A stretch of 64,000 nt of DNA from Arthrobacter sp. TMP15 (GTDB lineage Bacteria; Actinomycetota; Actinomycetes; Actinomycetales; Micrococcaceae). Position 1 is the first letter of the stretch, and each line of letters opens with the position of its first letter. The position numbers were made by a program, and so were the translations under genes. This document shows, in pieces, positions 1 to 12,007 of this stretch. The notes beneath the pieces are model-generated. The model was not told the origin of the DNA and ran no database searches. It saw only the letters and a list, made by a program, of their open reading frames with translations. The DNA lies in NCBI RefSeq assembly GCF_039529835.1, contig NZ_CP154262.1, forward strand, positions 1,116,001-1,180,000. Reading direction: 5' to 3'.

Positions 1-2
1 TT

Positions 3-2084
3 GTGCGCTCAGGATCGGTCATCATTTTAGAAGCACAGACCGATTCGGCCACCGTCAATCACCTGTGGGAGTACCTTGGCCAAAAGCCAACCATCCACGG
101 GGTCCTGAATGAAGTCACCGAGAAATTTGGTACGGGCCTCACAGGCATGCCGGACTTCGCCGTGGTGGTTCAAAGTGACCGCCTGCACGCAATTTTGCGT
201 GGGGACATCACCTTGCTGGCGCACACGGAGAACGGCACGGAGATTGTTTCGGGACGGGACGTCACCACCTGGAGTGAGCGCTCGTTGCCGCTTGCCGAAT
301 CTATTGAACTGACAATGGCCGAGCCCGATTCACACAGTGCGGCACTTGTTCTGCCGCTTGGCGAGGGGGTTGTGGCCCTGCAGTCGCTGACAATTCGGCT
401 AGTGGATTCCAAGTCTGCCGATTTCAAGTCTGCCGATTTCGTTGGGCCTTCAGGGACAGTCATGGGGCACAGCGCCTCCTCAGCCGAAACGTACGACGAC
501 GCGGTGGCGCCTCTGTTGCCATTCGCCGCCCATGCTCACGAGCAAGCAAATGACGCACAGGTTTTTGTCGCTGATGCCAGCAGCGGGGACGCCGGCTCTC
601 ACGCAGAAACCGAGACCAGGCTGTGGGATTCGCAGGCTCATGGTGGCGAGGAGGCTGTAGCCGTTCATGATGCACCTAGCCACGAGCCAGCAGAAGAGGA
701 CGGCTCAGACTCGGAAGATGAGAGCTCCGCTGAGGCAGAGAGCGCGGAGGCAGAGAACTCCGCTGAGGTAGAGAGTTCCGCCGATGGCGACTACGAAGCT
801 GATGACAGGTATGAAGACGCAGAAGCGTTAGCGAATTTTGCAAAAGCCGCAGAGGCTGCCGACGCCGAGTGGAACGCTCAGCTGGCGCCCCTTGACGTGG
901 CAGGTGACGGACCAGGACCGGACTTAAGCCGCACGATCCGCCCTGACATGGGTGAAGACCACCAATTGGGTGAAGACCAGAACCTCAGCGAAGACCAGGA
1001 CCTCAGTGGTGACCATGATCCAGTCGAGAAGACTGACGAGCATGAGCCCTCTGCCAGCGCTGCGGGTACCCTGGGCGGGGAATCGGCACCGTCGGGGCAG
1101 GAACAAGTCGATGATGGATTCACCATCAACTACGACTACTTGTTTGGTGCCACCACCATGGCTCAAAGTGTGGAAGCTGCTGCTGTCAGATTGGATGAAA
1201 ACGGCCAGCCTCTGCAACAGGAAAACTCGGAGCCTGCCCTGCCGCCGCGACCACCGAAGCCCCCCGTGGCAGGCAATGTGGCAGGCGCACCGGCAGAAGA
1301 TGCCGCAGTTGACTCCGAAGATGCTGGCGGCTCCGGCTCAGGTTCTGGCAGCGAGGCAGAGGAAGCCGTTGATTCCGTGGCGGGAACATTCCAGAGCCCG
1401 GAGGCGGACCCGGATAGCCAGATGATCGACTCCGTGCCTTGGGGGAATTCTGGCAACCAGAACCAGAACCAGAACCAGTCTGCTCCGGTGGCATCGGTGC
1501 AGGATGTTTCTAAAGCCAACGAATCCTACGATCCCGATCATGACGGTCACACTGTGATGCGCGGAGATGTTGCCGTCGAGTCGGCACCACCGGTTGCCGA
1601 GCCTCTGGAGTCCCGTCCGCCAACAGGTCCCATGGTTCTGGCCCGGATGTGCCCCCATGGCCATGCCAACCCGCCAAGCCGCTCGCAGTGTTCAGCCTGC
1701 GGTGCCGGTATCAATTCGGAACCGCGTGAAGTGGGCCGGCCGCGGCTTGGCACCATGCACATTTCTACCGGCGAACTGGTGGAACTTGACCATTCGCTCA
1801 TCATTGGCCGCCAGCCTTCAGTGTCCCGGGTCATGGGTGGAGCCATGCCTCGCCTGGTTCAAGTCCAGAGCGGTAATGACGATATTTCCCGTTCCCATGT
1901 GGAAGTCCGTCTTGACGGCTGGGACGTGCTCCTTGTTGACCTCAAGGCCACTAACGGCACTGTGCTTGTTCGTGAGGGTGCCGCCCCGCGCCGTTTGAGC
2001 CAGGGAGAAGAAGCCATCTTGCTGAACGGGGACATTGCCGAATTGGGTGACGGTGTTTCGCTGCTCTTCGACGGTTTGCTGTGA
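3..2084 (+). CDS. FHA domain protein with zinc-ribbon, type VII secretion locus
   Basis: A 693-residue protein if GTG 3 is the start; the true start may lie upstream of the window. The N-terminal ~130 residues form a compact domain I do not recognise. A long acidic low-complexity linker follows (about 140-540) with internal repeats: SADFKSADF, Glu/Ala/Ser blocks, GED-type repeats and an NQNQNQNQ run. A zinc-ribbon-like segment at about 550-567 (CPHGH...CSACG) precedes a C-terminal FHA domain at about 595-690 with the GR...RSH...NGT signature that binds phosphothreonine. Its stop overlaps the start of the downstream Ser/Thr kinase by 4 nt, so the two are translationally coupled. By family knowledge the FHA domain should read phosphorylation by that kinase; scaffolding of the secretion machine is inference. 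There is no signal peptide or membrane segment. Confidence 0.8.
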   Translation: MRSGSVIILEAQTDSATVNHLWEYLGQKPTIHGVLNEVTEKFGTGLTGMPDFAVVVQSDRLHAILRGDITLLAHTENGTEIVSGRDVTTWSERSLPLAESIELTMAEPDSHSAALVLPLGEGVVALQSLTIRLVDSKSADFKSADFVGPSGTVMGHSASSAETYDDAVAPLLPFAAHAHEQANDAQVFVADASSGDAGSHAETETRLWDSQAHGGEEAVAVHDAPSHEPAEEDGSDSEDESSAEAESAEAENSAEVESSADGDYEADDRYEDAEALANFAKAAEAADAEWNAQLAPLDVAGDGPGPDLSRTIRPDMGEDHQLGEDQNLSEDQDLSGDHDPVEKTDEHEPSASAAGTLGGESAPSGQEQVDDGFTINYDYLFGATTMAQSVEAAAVRLDENGQPLQQENSEPALPPRPPKPPVAGNVAGAPAEDAAVDSEDAGGSGSGSGSEAEEAVDSVAGTFQSPEADPDSQMIDSVPWGNSGNQNQNQNQSAPVASVQDVSKANESYDPDHDGHTVMRGDVAVESAPPVAEPLESRPPTGPMVLARMCPHGHANPPSRSQCSACGAGINSEPREVGRPRLGTMHISTGELVELDHSLIIGRQPSVSRVMGGAMPRLVQVQSGNDDISRSHVEVRLDGWDVLLVDLKATNGTVLVREGAAPRRLSQGEEAILLNGDIAELGDGVSLLFDGLL

Positions 2085-3859
2085 GTGCCAGACGCCCTCC
2101 GGCAGCGCCTCCCGTCCTGCCTGGCTACAGCTTCATTTCGGTGCTGGGTTCGGGTGGGTTCTCGGATGTGTACCTCTATGAGCAGGATCGGCCACGCCGA
2201 AAAGTGGCCATCAAAGTCCTGACCGCCGATTTAAAGACTGAAGGGGCCAGAGCCAGTTTTGAGTCGGAGGCCAACCTCATGGCCCAACTGTCGGCGCACC
2301 CCTACATTGTCACCATTTTTGAGGCCGAGATCACCGAATCGGGCCACTCCTACCTGGCGATGGAGTACTGCTCCCGACCAAGTCTTGACTTGCAATATAG
2401 ACAGGGGCGGTTCAGCGCGGACAGGGCGCTGGAAATTGGTATTCAGGTGGCCTCAGCGGTGGAGACCTCGCATCGTGCAGGCATTGCCCACCGGGATATC
2501 AAGCCGGCCAACGTCCTTGTCACCGACTACAACCGGCCCGCCCTGACTGACTTTGGTATTTCCGGTGCCATGGATACCGTCCAGACCGACGGCGGTGGAA
2601 TGTCAATCCCATGGTCGCCACCAGAGTCCTTTGGAGCCGGGGCAACGGACGGTGTAAGGGTGGATGTCTGGGCCCTCGGTGCCACGATCTACACCTTGTT
2701 GGCGGGGCACTCACCTTTTGTTGTCCCGGGGGCCGATAACTCCCAACGGCAACTGATGGACCGGATCAATTCAGCACCCCTGCCCCGGTTGGGCCGTGCC
2801 GACATTCCCGAAGCCCTTGAATTGGTGTTGGCTACTGCCATGGCGAAATCGCCCACCTCCCGGTACGGTTCGGCCAAGGACTTTGCCCGTGCTTTAATGC
2901 GTGTACAAGCGGACTTGAACTTATCTGTCACCCCGTTTGAAGTTCAGGAAGAAGTCCCCTCCCATGAGGCGCGCCCGGGGGATCAGGCCGAAGAGACACG
3001 AATTCGCAGCATTGTCTCCATTGACCCTGAGGCTGGCTTCTCCAACCCGACTTTCCCATCACGTGCAGCGGCATCAACGGCAACTGATTCAACCGCTAGC
3101 TCTATGACTGGTTCAACATCCGGTTCAACTTCTGGGCTGACTCGCAACGGTCAGACTGTACCCTCGCAGGGATCGGGCCGCGCACAGGGACCGGCACAGA
3201 GATCAGAATTTTCTGTGCACCCGCAATCCGGCTCTGACAAAGGCGCCTCTGCAGACTCGGTAGATGGCCCAACGTTCCGCAAAGGCTTTTCAAACATGGC
3301 CTCGCCCACAGCGTGGAATGATTCCGTGGCCTACCGGGGGGAATTACCAATTGTCCCGGGTTTTGCTCTTGACTCAACCATTCAACGCAGTGAACTGTTG
3401 GCACCAACCCCCGATGCTCATCCAGCTGCGGCGGTAGCCCCGGTTCGAAAAAAACGACTATGGCCGGGACTGGTGGCGGGGCTGGGACTGGTGGCCGCCG
3501 TCGTGGTGGGAATTATTGTGTTCATGACGGTAGGCCCCACAGCCCCAGAGGATACGCTTGCGCAACAAAGCTCAGTGCCACCCACGGCGCTGGTTGTAGG
3601 CGCCGAGGTTCCAGCCGTGACCGAATTGAAGGCCACACCGAAAAATGGCGGCTCCGAATGGACCTGGACCAACCCAGATCCGCAAGACGGAGACAAATAT
3701 CTGTGGGCCTCAGTCAGCGCCGTTGACTCCGGGGTGTTCAAAGCAATTACCGAGACCAGAGCATTTGTTGTCAACAGTTCCAACGATCAATCCTGTATTT
3801 CAGTGAAGCTTGTTCGTAAGAACGGGCAGACCTCGCCGGAGACAAAAAAGTGTTCCTAA
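2081..3859 (+). CDS. Membrane-anchored Ser/Thr protein kinase (PknB-like)
   Basis: A 592-residue kinase. Residues about 16-275 hold the Hanks-type domain: glycine-rich loop GSGGFSDV, catalytic loop HRDIKPANVL near 137-146, and a DFG motif near 157, so it appears catalytically competent. A Ser/Thr/Gly-rich linker follows. One transmembrane helix near 460-480 comes after a basic KKR stop-transfer stretch, and about 100 residues lie outside, without PASTA repeats. The GTG start overlaps the previous stop (GTGA). The gene lies between two FHA proteins and ahead of the EssC-type ATPase, so by established knowledge of kinase-FHA pairs it probably phosphorylates components of this secretion locus. 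That target assignment is inferred. Confidence 0.9.
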   Translation: MSARRPPAAPPVLPGYSFISVLGSGGFSDVYLYEQDRPRRKVAIKVLTADLKTEGARASFESEANLMAQLSAHPYIVTIFEAEITESGHSYLAMEYCSRPSLDLQYRQGRFSADRALEIGIQVASAVETSHRAGIAHRDIKPANVLVTDYNRPALTDFGISGAMDTVQTDGGGMSIPWSPPESFGAGATDGVRVDVWALGATIYTLLAGHSPFVVPGADNSQRQLMDRINSAPLPRLGRADIPEALELVLATAMAKSPTSRYGSAKDFARALMRVQADLNLSVTPFEVQEEVPSHEARPGDQAEETRIRSIVSIDPEAGFSNPTFPSRAAASTATDSTASSMTGSTSGSTSGLTRNGQTVPSQGSGRAQGPAQRSEFSVHPQSGSDKGASADSVDGPTFRKGFSNMASPTAWNDSVAYRGELPIVPGFALDSTIQRSELLAPTPDAHPAAAVAPVRKKRLWPGLVAGLGLVAAVVVGIIVFMTVGPTAPEDTLAQQSSVPPTALVVGAEVPAVTELKATPKNGGSEWTWTNPDPQDGDKYLWASVSAVDSGVFKAITETRAFVVNSSNDQSCISVKLVRKNGQTSPETKKCS

Positions 3860-3914
3860 CGATCGGGACCGCACGCAGGCAGATGACTTACAAGCAAACA
3901 AGGGGGCTGCCATC

Positions 3915-4619
3915 ATGGCCGAACTAACCATAGATTTCTGTGGCGAATGGTACGAACCGTCACCGGAGACCATTTTCAGCATCGGCCGTGAAGGCGATAT
4001 TGAGGTGGATGACAACCCCTACTTGCACAGGAAGTTTTTGGAGGTTAGCAAGTACGACGGCATTTGGTGGCTGACGAACGCCGGCACCATGCTTTCGGCA
4101 ACCATTGCTGACGCCGCCGGTGGCATGCAGGCCTGGATGGCTCCCGGGGCACGAATTCCACTTGTCTTTAGCCAGACAAACGTGATCTTCACTGCCGGTC
4201 CCACCACCTACGAGTTCTCGGTTCACCTCACGGCGCCGTCCTTCATGTCCCAAAGCCGCGAAGAAGACTCAGCCGGTTCCACCACCATTGGTCCGGTGGT
4301 CTTCACAGACTCGCAGAAGGCTTTAATAGTTGCCCTGGCTGAGCCCATGCTTCGTCGTGGCGGAACCGGTTTCAGCTCCATCCCCTCCTCGGCGCAGGCC
4401 GCCAAACGGTTGGGCTGGGCGCTGACGCGCTTCAACCGGAAACTGGATAACGTCTGCGACAAACTTGACCGTGTTGGTGTGGTTGGGCTGCGTGGAGGTG
4501 GTGGGAAACTGGCCACAAACAGGCGAGCCAGGCTGGTTGAACACTCAGTCACCTCCCATCTGGTCACTCCGGATGATCTCCCCTTGTTGGATTCTCAGCG
4601 TGGAACGGAAGTTGAATGA
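3915..4619 (+). CDS. FHA domain protein with C-terminal helical domain, type VII locus
   Basis: I chose ATG 3915 (MAELTIDF..., 234 residues) over the longer open frame because the 35 extra N-terminal residues are basic and unlike a domain. The first ~100 residues resemble an FHA fold (SIGREGDIEVDD, LHRKFLEV). The last ~90 residues are basic and look helix-turn-helix-like (QAAKRLGW...FNRKLDNVCDKL), which could bind nucleic acid or another protein. Its stop TGA overlaps the ATG of the EssC gene (ATGA), showing operon coupling. Together with the upstream kinase and first FHA protein it suggests phospho-dependent assembly or regulation of the secretion motor. I do not know a specific characterised homologue. 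Confidence 0.8.
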   Translation: MAELTIDFCGEWYEPSPETIFSIGREGDIEVDDNPYLHRKFLEVSKYDGIWWLTNAGTMLSATIADAAGGMQAWMAPGARIPLVFSQTNVIFTAGPTTYEFSVHLTAPSFMSQSREEDSAGSTTIGPVVFTDSQKALIVALAEPMLRRGGTGFSSIPSSAQAAKRLGWALTRFNRKLDNVCDKLDRVGVVGLRGGGGKLATNRRARLVEHSVTSHLVTPDDLPLLDSQRGTEVE

Positions 4620-7600
4620 GGATCAGGCTGACCCTCAAGCGTGAACCGCAAGAGGATAAAAACCTAGCCGTCACAGTGGACGGACTGGCGTCTGTGGGGG
4701 ACATCGCCACAGAACTATATTTAGCTGACCCTTCCCGCAAGGGGGCCAGTGCCCCGCAAAACCTCTCATTATTGGTGGAGCAATCCATTGTGGGCGGTGT
4801 TCGCGGCCGCACACTGCCACCGGAAAGTAACCTCCTTGAATCGGGTTTGCGCCCTGGCGCAACCGTCTCTCTCACCCAGGTTAGCGAGAGCTTCGCAGCA
4901 GCAAATCAGGACCGCGGACCGGCTGCCGCGACCCTTCGTGTGGTTTCCGGACCGGATGCGGGCGCTGAATTCGCTTTGCCTGCGGGGACAAGTTATGTGG
5001 GCCGCGACTATGACGCAGATGTCAGACTGAGCGATCCCATGACCTCAAAACGGCATGCACGTATTACCGTCGGTGAGACTATCGAGATTTCTGACACCGG
5101 ATCTGCCAATGGTCTGATGATGGAAGGAACCCAGGTTTCCCGTGCCGTTTTGGGATCCTACGATGAAGTCACCCTGGGCGAGACAACTATTTCAGTTGTG
5201 AGCCTGGGCCGGGGCGCACAGCAGGGTCCCAGCAGCCCTCTGGTTGAATTCAACCGGTCACCGCGCGTTGTGGCGCAGTTTAAAATTGAAGAACAAATGC
5301 TGCCCTCCGGACCCCAACGCCCGCAGCGCCAGCGCTTCCCAACCATCATGTTGGTGGCACCCATCCTGATGGGTGCTGTCATGTTTGCTGTGACCCGGAG
5401 CTTGTTCAGTGTTGTCTTCATGGCCATGATGCCGTTGATGATGATTGGTAGCTGGATGGATCAAAAAGCCAACGCCAAACGTGACCTAAAAGAGGCCATA
5501 GTTCAGTTCCGCGGGGCAATTGTTGAGTTTCGTCGGCAAATGACCAAACGCCAACAGGTGGAACGTGCCGTGCGGTTGGCTGAAAGCCCCTCAACGGCTG
5601 AAACAGTTGATGCGATCTACAAACTCGGTCCGCTGATGTGGACCCACCGACCCGAGCACAAATCGTTTCTTTCCCTGCGTTTGGGTGTTGGCCGGCAACC
5701 CTCACGCACTCCCGTGAAGGCGCCAAGCGATAATAAAACTCTGCCCGAGTACATGGCGGAGATCGAGGACATCAAAACGGAATTTACCGATATTGATGGA
5801 GTTCCCGTTGTAGCCCAGTTCCGCACCAGCGGTGCATTGGGTGTTGCCGGGCCTCGGGGAGTGGTTGATGATGTGGCACGGGCTCTGGTGCTTCAAGCGG
5901 TAGGGCTGCACTCGCCGGCCGAACTGGCAGTGGCCGCCATGACCTCTGCTGAATCCAAGAAGCGGTGGGAATGGCTCCAATGGCTCCCTCACGTAGGCTC
6001 CGTGCACTCTCCGCTGACCGGCGAGCACTTGGCCTCAGGTAACGGTGCGGCCAGCGTACTGCTTGCAGCTCTTGAAGATTTGATGGTGCACCGCGGTGTC
6101 AATATGGCGGCCAACGGCGCAGCCCACAGGGGTATCCTGGATCCCAATAAACTTGAGATTCCCGCGCCAGCCACGCCCGCGTTGCTCGTCATTATTGAGG
6201 ACGACGTTAAGGTTGACCGGGCCCGTCTCACCCGCCTGACCGAATACGGTGCCGATGTGGGCGTGCACATTATGTGGATAGCAGGATCTGTTGAAGCGTT
6301 GCCTGCTTCCTGCCGTGACTTCATCCACGTGGCTGAAACGGCAACAACAGGTCAGGTCCGGCTAGGGCAGCTAACGTTTCCGGTGAGTTGTGAAAGTGTC
6401 AGTTTGGAACTTGCCGCACAGCTGGCCCGCATGCTGGCACCGGTGGTTGATGCAGGCAAACCTGTGGATGATGATTCCGACCTTCCCCGCAGCGTCTCCT
6501 ACGTTGCGCTCGCCGGACACGATCTTGTGGAAAGCACCTCCGGGATCACCGATAGGTGGCTGGAAAATAACTCTGTCTCCTCCCGGGCAGTGAAGAACCG
6601 TAAACACCAGGGTTCCTTGCGAGCTCTGGTTGGTTCCAAAGGTGTTGAACCCATGTACCTTGACCTAAAGACTGAAGGCCCGCACGCCCTTGTTGGCGGT
6701 ACCACCGGTGCTGGAAAGTCCGAATTTTTGCAGGCCTGGGTGCTGGGCATGGCTGCCGCCTACAGTCCCGATAGGCTCTCCTTCCTGTTCGTTGACTACA
6801 AGGGTGGGGCTGCTTTTGCTGACTGCGTGCAGTTGCCGCACACAGTGGGTCTTGTTACTGACCTGTCCCCGCACCTGGTCCGCCGCGCGCTGACTTCCTT
6901 GCGAGCCGAACTGCACTTCAGGGAACACCTGCTCAACCGCAAGAAGGCCAAAGACCTGCTGGCCATGGAGCGTGAAGCAGATCCGGAAGCACCGCCGTCG
7001 TTGGTCATTGTTGTTGATGAGTTTGCCGCATTGGCCAAGGAGGTTCCCGAGTTTGTGGACGGTGTTGTCGATGTTGCTGCCCGCGGACGCTCCCTGGGAT
7101 TGCACCTGATCCTTGCCACGCAGCGTCCTTCAGGTGTTATCAAGGACAGCCTGCGGGCCAACACCAATATGCGCATCGCTCTGCGTATGGCAGATGTGGA
7201 TGACTCTCAGGACATTCTCGGTGACTCCACGGCAGCGTACTTTAGCCCGTCCATCCCGGGACGTGGCGCGGCTAAAACGGGGCCCGGACGGATCCAGGGA
7301 TTCCAGACCGGCTATGCCGGTGGCTGGACAAGCCGCACCCCGCAGCGTCCGCGCATTGACATTGTTGAGATGGATTTTGGGGCTGGCGCACCGTGGGAGC
7401 AGGAAATGGTTGCCGCACCCGTGGAGGATTCGGCCGGGCCCAATGACATCTCCCGCGTGGTTTCCAACATTTCTCTGGCCGCCGTGGAACTCGGCGTGAA
7501 GCCTCCCCGCAAACCGTGGCTGGGTGAGTTGCCCGAGATCTATGACTTCTCGAAGCTGCCAACACCACGCACCGATGAGCAGCTCCTTCTCGGTGTCATG

Positions 7601-9052
7601 GATGATCCCGAGCACCAGGCCCAGCCAACCGTGTTCTTTGAGCCGGACAAGGATGGAAACATGGCCGTCCTGGGGGCCAGTGGCTCCGGCAAATCGGCCG
7701 CGCTGCGTACCATTGCCATCGCCGCGGCGATCACACCACGCGGCGGTCCCGTGCAGGTGTACGGCATCGACGCTGCCTCCAACGGGTTACAAATGCTTGA
7801 GGTACTCCCGCACGTCGGTGGGATCATCAACGCCGAGGACAGCGAAAGGGTTGGGCGTCTACTGCGGTACGTTCGCGGCATCATCGAGACGCGCGCGGAG
7901 AGTTTTGCCCAAGTCAAGGCCGGCAGTATTGCCGAGTACCGAAAGCTGGCCAACAAGCCAAATGAACCGCGCATCATTGTCATGGTCGATGGTCTGGCCA
8001 CGTTCCGTGAACTGTACGAGTTCCGCGTGGGCATGAACCAATTTGAAACACTGCAGCAGATAGCCACCGATGGCCGTCCCATGGGCGTGCACATTGTCAT
8101 TGCCGGTGACAGCCCGAAGTCGCTCCCGGCGTCGTTGGCTTCATCTGTTCAGCGCCTCTTGGTGTTCCGTTTGGCCACCGCCGATGATTACTCCAACCTG
8201 GGCTTGCCGCGCGACGTCCTGACTCCGGCCTCACCGCCCGGCCGCGGCATGATTGACGGCGGTGAAATCCAGGTGGCAATCTTTGGTGGCACCTCCAACT
8301 TGGCCCTCCAGGCCCGCCAAGTGGCCAGCCTGGCCGAGACCCTCCGGCGCCAAGGCGTGGTGGCAGCTCCCCGAGTGGAGTCGTTGCCTGAAATGCTTGA
8401 CTTGGACGTGCTGCCGGCAGCAACTCCAGGAAATGTGATCATTGGTGTTGACGATTACAATCTTGAACCCACCGGTCTGCAGGCCACCGGTGCGCTCATG
8501 CTCACGGGTCCGCCGTCGTCAGGGCGCACAACAGCTCTGGTGACCCTGGCTGAAGCGCTTAAACGTTCAACTCCGGGAACACGGCGCATTTACTTTGGTT
8601 CGCGCCGCTCCGCCATCGCCAACCTGCCATTGTGGGATGAATCCATTGTGACGCCGGGGGAGCTGGAGCCTGAACTGCAGCGCTTTATTGACCTGGTGGA
8701 AAGTGAAAGCCAAGCGGTTGCCTTCTTCATGGAGGGCGTAACCGAGTTTGCCGACTCCGAAGCCGAAATGGACCTGGTGACCTTGATCAAAGCGGCGGTG
8801 AAGACCAATTGCTTTGTTGTGGGTGAGGGAGAAACCTCCACCTGGTCCGGGGCGTGGAGCCTAGCCGGACTCTTCAAGGCGGGCCGGCGCGGGCTGCTCA
8901 TGAACCCCGGTGATGTGGAAGGGGACACCTTGATGAACACTTCCCTTGGACGGGTCTCCAACAATAAGTTCATCCCGGGCCGGGGCTATGTGGTTGGTCG
9001 TGGAAAGGCGTTCAAGCTGCAGGTGGCCACCACTATGGACCACGAGCGGTAA
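4616..9052 (+). CDS. Type VII secretion motor ATPase, EssC/EccC family (FtsK/SpoIIIE)
   Basis: A 1478-residue membrane ATPase that would drive export of WXG100 proteins. In order: an N-terminal ubiquitin-like region (1-90), an FHA domain near 118-200 (VGRDYD...SKRHARI...GSANGL), two membrane helices near 242-285, and three FtsK-like ATPase modules. Module 1 has an intact Walker A (GGTTGAGKSE, about 693-702) and Walker B (VIVVDEFAAL, about 796-805). Module 2 has Walker A GASGSGKSA near 1019-1027, but its Walker B reads VMVDGLA, lacking the usual Glu. Module 3 has GPPSSGRTT near 1298, where Arg replaces the P-loop Lys. One active and two degenerate sites is the known pattern for EccC/EssC motors. 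The fused FHA domain makes it more EssC-like than the mycobacterial split EccCa/EccCb. It is the last gene of the kinase-FHA operon. Confidence 0.93.
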   Translation: MRIRLTLKREPQEDKNLAVTVDGLASVGDIATELYLADPSRKGASAPQNLSLLVEQSIVGGVRGRTLPPESNLLESGLRPGATVSLTQVSESFAAANQDRGPAAATLRVVSGPDAGAEFALPAGTSYVGRDYDADVRLSDPMTSKRHARITVGETIEISDTGSANGLMMEGTQVSRAVLGSYDEVTLGETTISVVSLGRGAQQGPSSPLVEFNRSPRVVAQFKIEEQMLPSGPQRPQRQRFPTIMLVAPILMGAVMFAVTRSLFSVVFMAMMPLMMIGSWMDQKANAKRDLKEAIVQFRGAIVEFRRQMTKRQQVERAVRLAESPSTAETVDAIYKLGPLMWTHRPEHKSFLSLRLGVGRQPSRTPVKAPSDNKTLPEYMAEIEDIKTEFTDIDGVPVVAQFRTSGALGVAGPRGVVDDVARALVLQAVGLHSPAELAVAAMTSAESKKRWEWLQWLPHVGSVHSPLTGEHLASGNGAASVLLAALEDLMVHRGVNMAANGAAHRGILDPNKLEIPAPATPALLVIIEDDVKVDRARLTRLTEYGADVGVHIMWIAGSVEALPASCRDFIHVAETATTGQVRLGQLTFPVSCESVSLELAAQLARMLAPVVDAGKPVDDDSDLPRSVSYVALAGHDLVESTSGITDRWLENNSVSSRAVKNRKHQGSLRALVGSKGVEPMYLDLKTEGPHALVGGTTGAGKSEFLQAWVLGMAAAYSPDRLSFLFVDYKGGAAFADCVQLPHTVGLVTDLSPHLVRRALTSLRAELHFREHLLNRKKAKDLLAMEREADPEAPPSLVIVVDEFAALAKEVPEFVDGVVDVAARGRSLGLHLILATQRPSGVIKDSLRANTNMRIALRMADVDDSQDILGDSTAAYFSPSIPGRGAAKTGPGRIQGFQTGYAGGWTSRTPQRPRIDIVEMDFGAGAPWEQEMVAAPVEDSAGPNDISRVVSNISLAAVELGVKPPRKPWLGELPEIYDFSKLPTPRTDEQLLLGVMDDPEHQAQPTVFFEPDKDGNMAVLGASGSGKSAALRTIAIAAAITPRGGPVQVYGIDAASNGLQMLEVLPHVGGIINAEDSERVGRLLRYVRGIIETRAESFAQVKAGSIAEYRKLANKPNEPRIIVMVDGLATFRELYEFRVGMNQFETLQQIATDGRPMGVHIVIAGDSPKSLPASLASSVQRLLVFRLATADDYSNLGLPRDVLTPASPPGRGMIDGGEIQVAIFGGTSNLALQARQVASLAETLRRQGVVAAPRVESLPEMLDLDVLPAATPGNVIIGVDDYNLEPTGLQATGALMLTGPPSSGRTTALVTLAEALKRSTPGTRRIYFGSRRSAIANLPLWDESIVTPGELEPELQRFIDLVESESQAVAFFMEGVTEFADSEAEMDLVTLIKAAVKTNCFVVGEGETSTWSGAWSLAGLFKAGRRGLLMNPGDVEGDTLMNTSLGRVSNNKFIPGRGYVVGRGKAFKLQVATTMDHER

Positions 9053-9059
9053 AAATTGC

Positions 9060-9110
9060 GGGAGATAATACCCTCACACCCCTCGGTGAGGTTGGAGATA
9101 ATGACGTCAC
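9060..9110 (+). repeat. Dispersed intergenic repeat, family A, copy 1
   Basis: Two GGAGATAAT cores at 9061 and 9094 are 33 nt apart and separated by CCTCAC...GTGAGGTT, which can form a small stem (9072-9077 with 9086-9091). The same core followed by a roughly 32-nt unit recurs at 36846-36958 and 56466-56516. It begins 8 nt after the essC stop and lies before the WXG100 gene. The remaining 9111-9226 interval presumably holds the promoter and leader of the WXG100 gene, but I see no convincing -35/-10 pair. Confidence 0.7.
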
Positions 9111-9226
9111 AACGGCCGACGGGGAGATGTCCCCATCGACGTTGGTCCGCAATCTTGTTAGATTTCTATTAGTCGCCCGGTTGGACAAGCCAGCGGGGCA
9201 TCTACTTCAACATAAGGATGTGCAGC

Positions 9227-9496
9227 ATGGCAGCTGGAATGATTGGTAACGATCCCCAGGACATGGCCGATTTGGCCTCAAAGCTCGGCACCGCCATTGA
9301 CCAGATCACTCAGGTCATGTCTACCCTGGACAGCAAGGCACAGTCCGTTCAGTGGGAAGGCCCCGACGCCACCCGCTTCAAGGGCACCCAGTGGCCCACG
9401 TCCAAGAAGTCACTTGCCCGCGTCATCAGCGACCTCGGCGACGTCAAGGTCATTGTGAACAAGCAGAAGCAGCAGCAGCTCGACGCTTCCAAGTAA
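9227..9496 (+). CDS. WXG100 family type VII secretion substrate (EsxA-like)
   Basis: An 89-residue acidic helical-hairpin protein with the family's central turn (QWEGPDA, a W-x-G motif) near residue 42. I chose ATG 9227 over ATG 9218 because AAGG at 9214-9217 is about 9 nt upstream of 9227 and only 0 nt from 9218. The protein would be exported by the EssC motor encoded just upstream. It stands alone: no second WXG100 gene is adjacent, so it may act as a homodimer, as many firmicute EsxA proteins do. The C-terminus (VNKQKQQQLDASK) shows no clear YxxxD/E export motif. A 174-nt gap from essC suggests its own promoter and higher expression than the motor. Confidence 0.93.
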   Translation: MAAGMIGNDPQDMADLASKLGTAIDQITQVMSTLDSKAQSVQWEGPDATRFKGTQWPTSKKSLARVISDLGDVKVIVNKQKQQQLDASK

Positions 9497-9628
9497 GCAG
9501 AGCCCACAAGCTCAAACAAACCTGCAGTACTGGCGAGAAAATAGTGCCCAAGTGGCCTACATTCCTCCACTACTGTGGGTTTGTTTTGTTAAGAAATGGA
9601 ATAAGCGGTGGTGCACCACAGTGCCTAA

Positions 9629-11971
<2,343 letters not shown>

Positions 11972-12007
11972 CTCCTCGCTCCACCAATCACCTTGTAAAG
12001 GATCTCC

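Noticed and set aside
952-1425. Overlapping 157-codon frame inside the first FHA gene
   Set aside because: It is a shadow frame with abnormal composition and no ribosome-binding site; the annotated frame holds real domains.
9218-9226. WXG100 start at ATG 9218
   Set aside because: The AAGG ribosome-binding sequence directly abuts it; ATG 9227 has normal spacing and gives the usual protein length.
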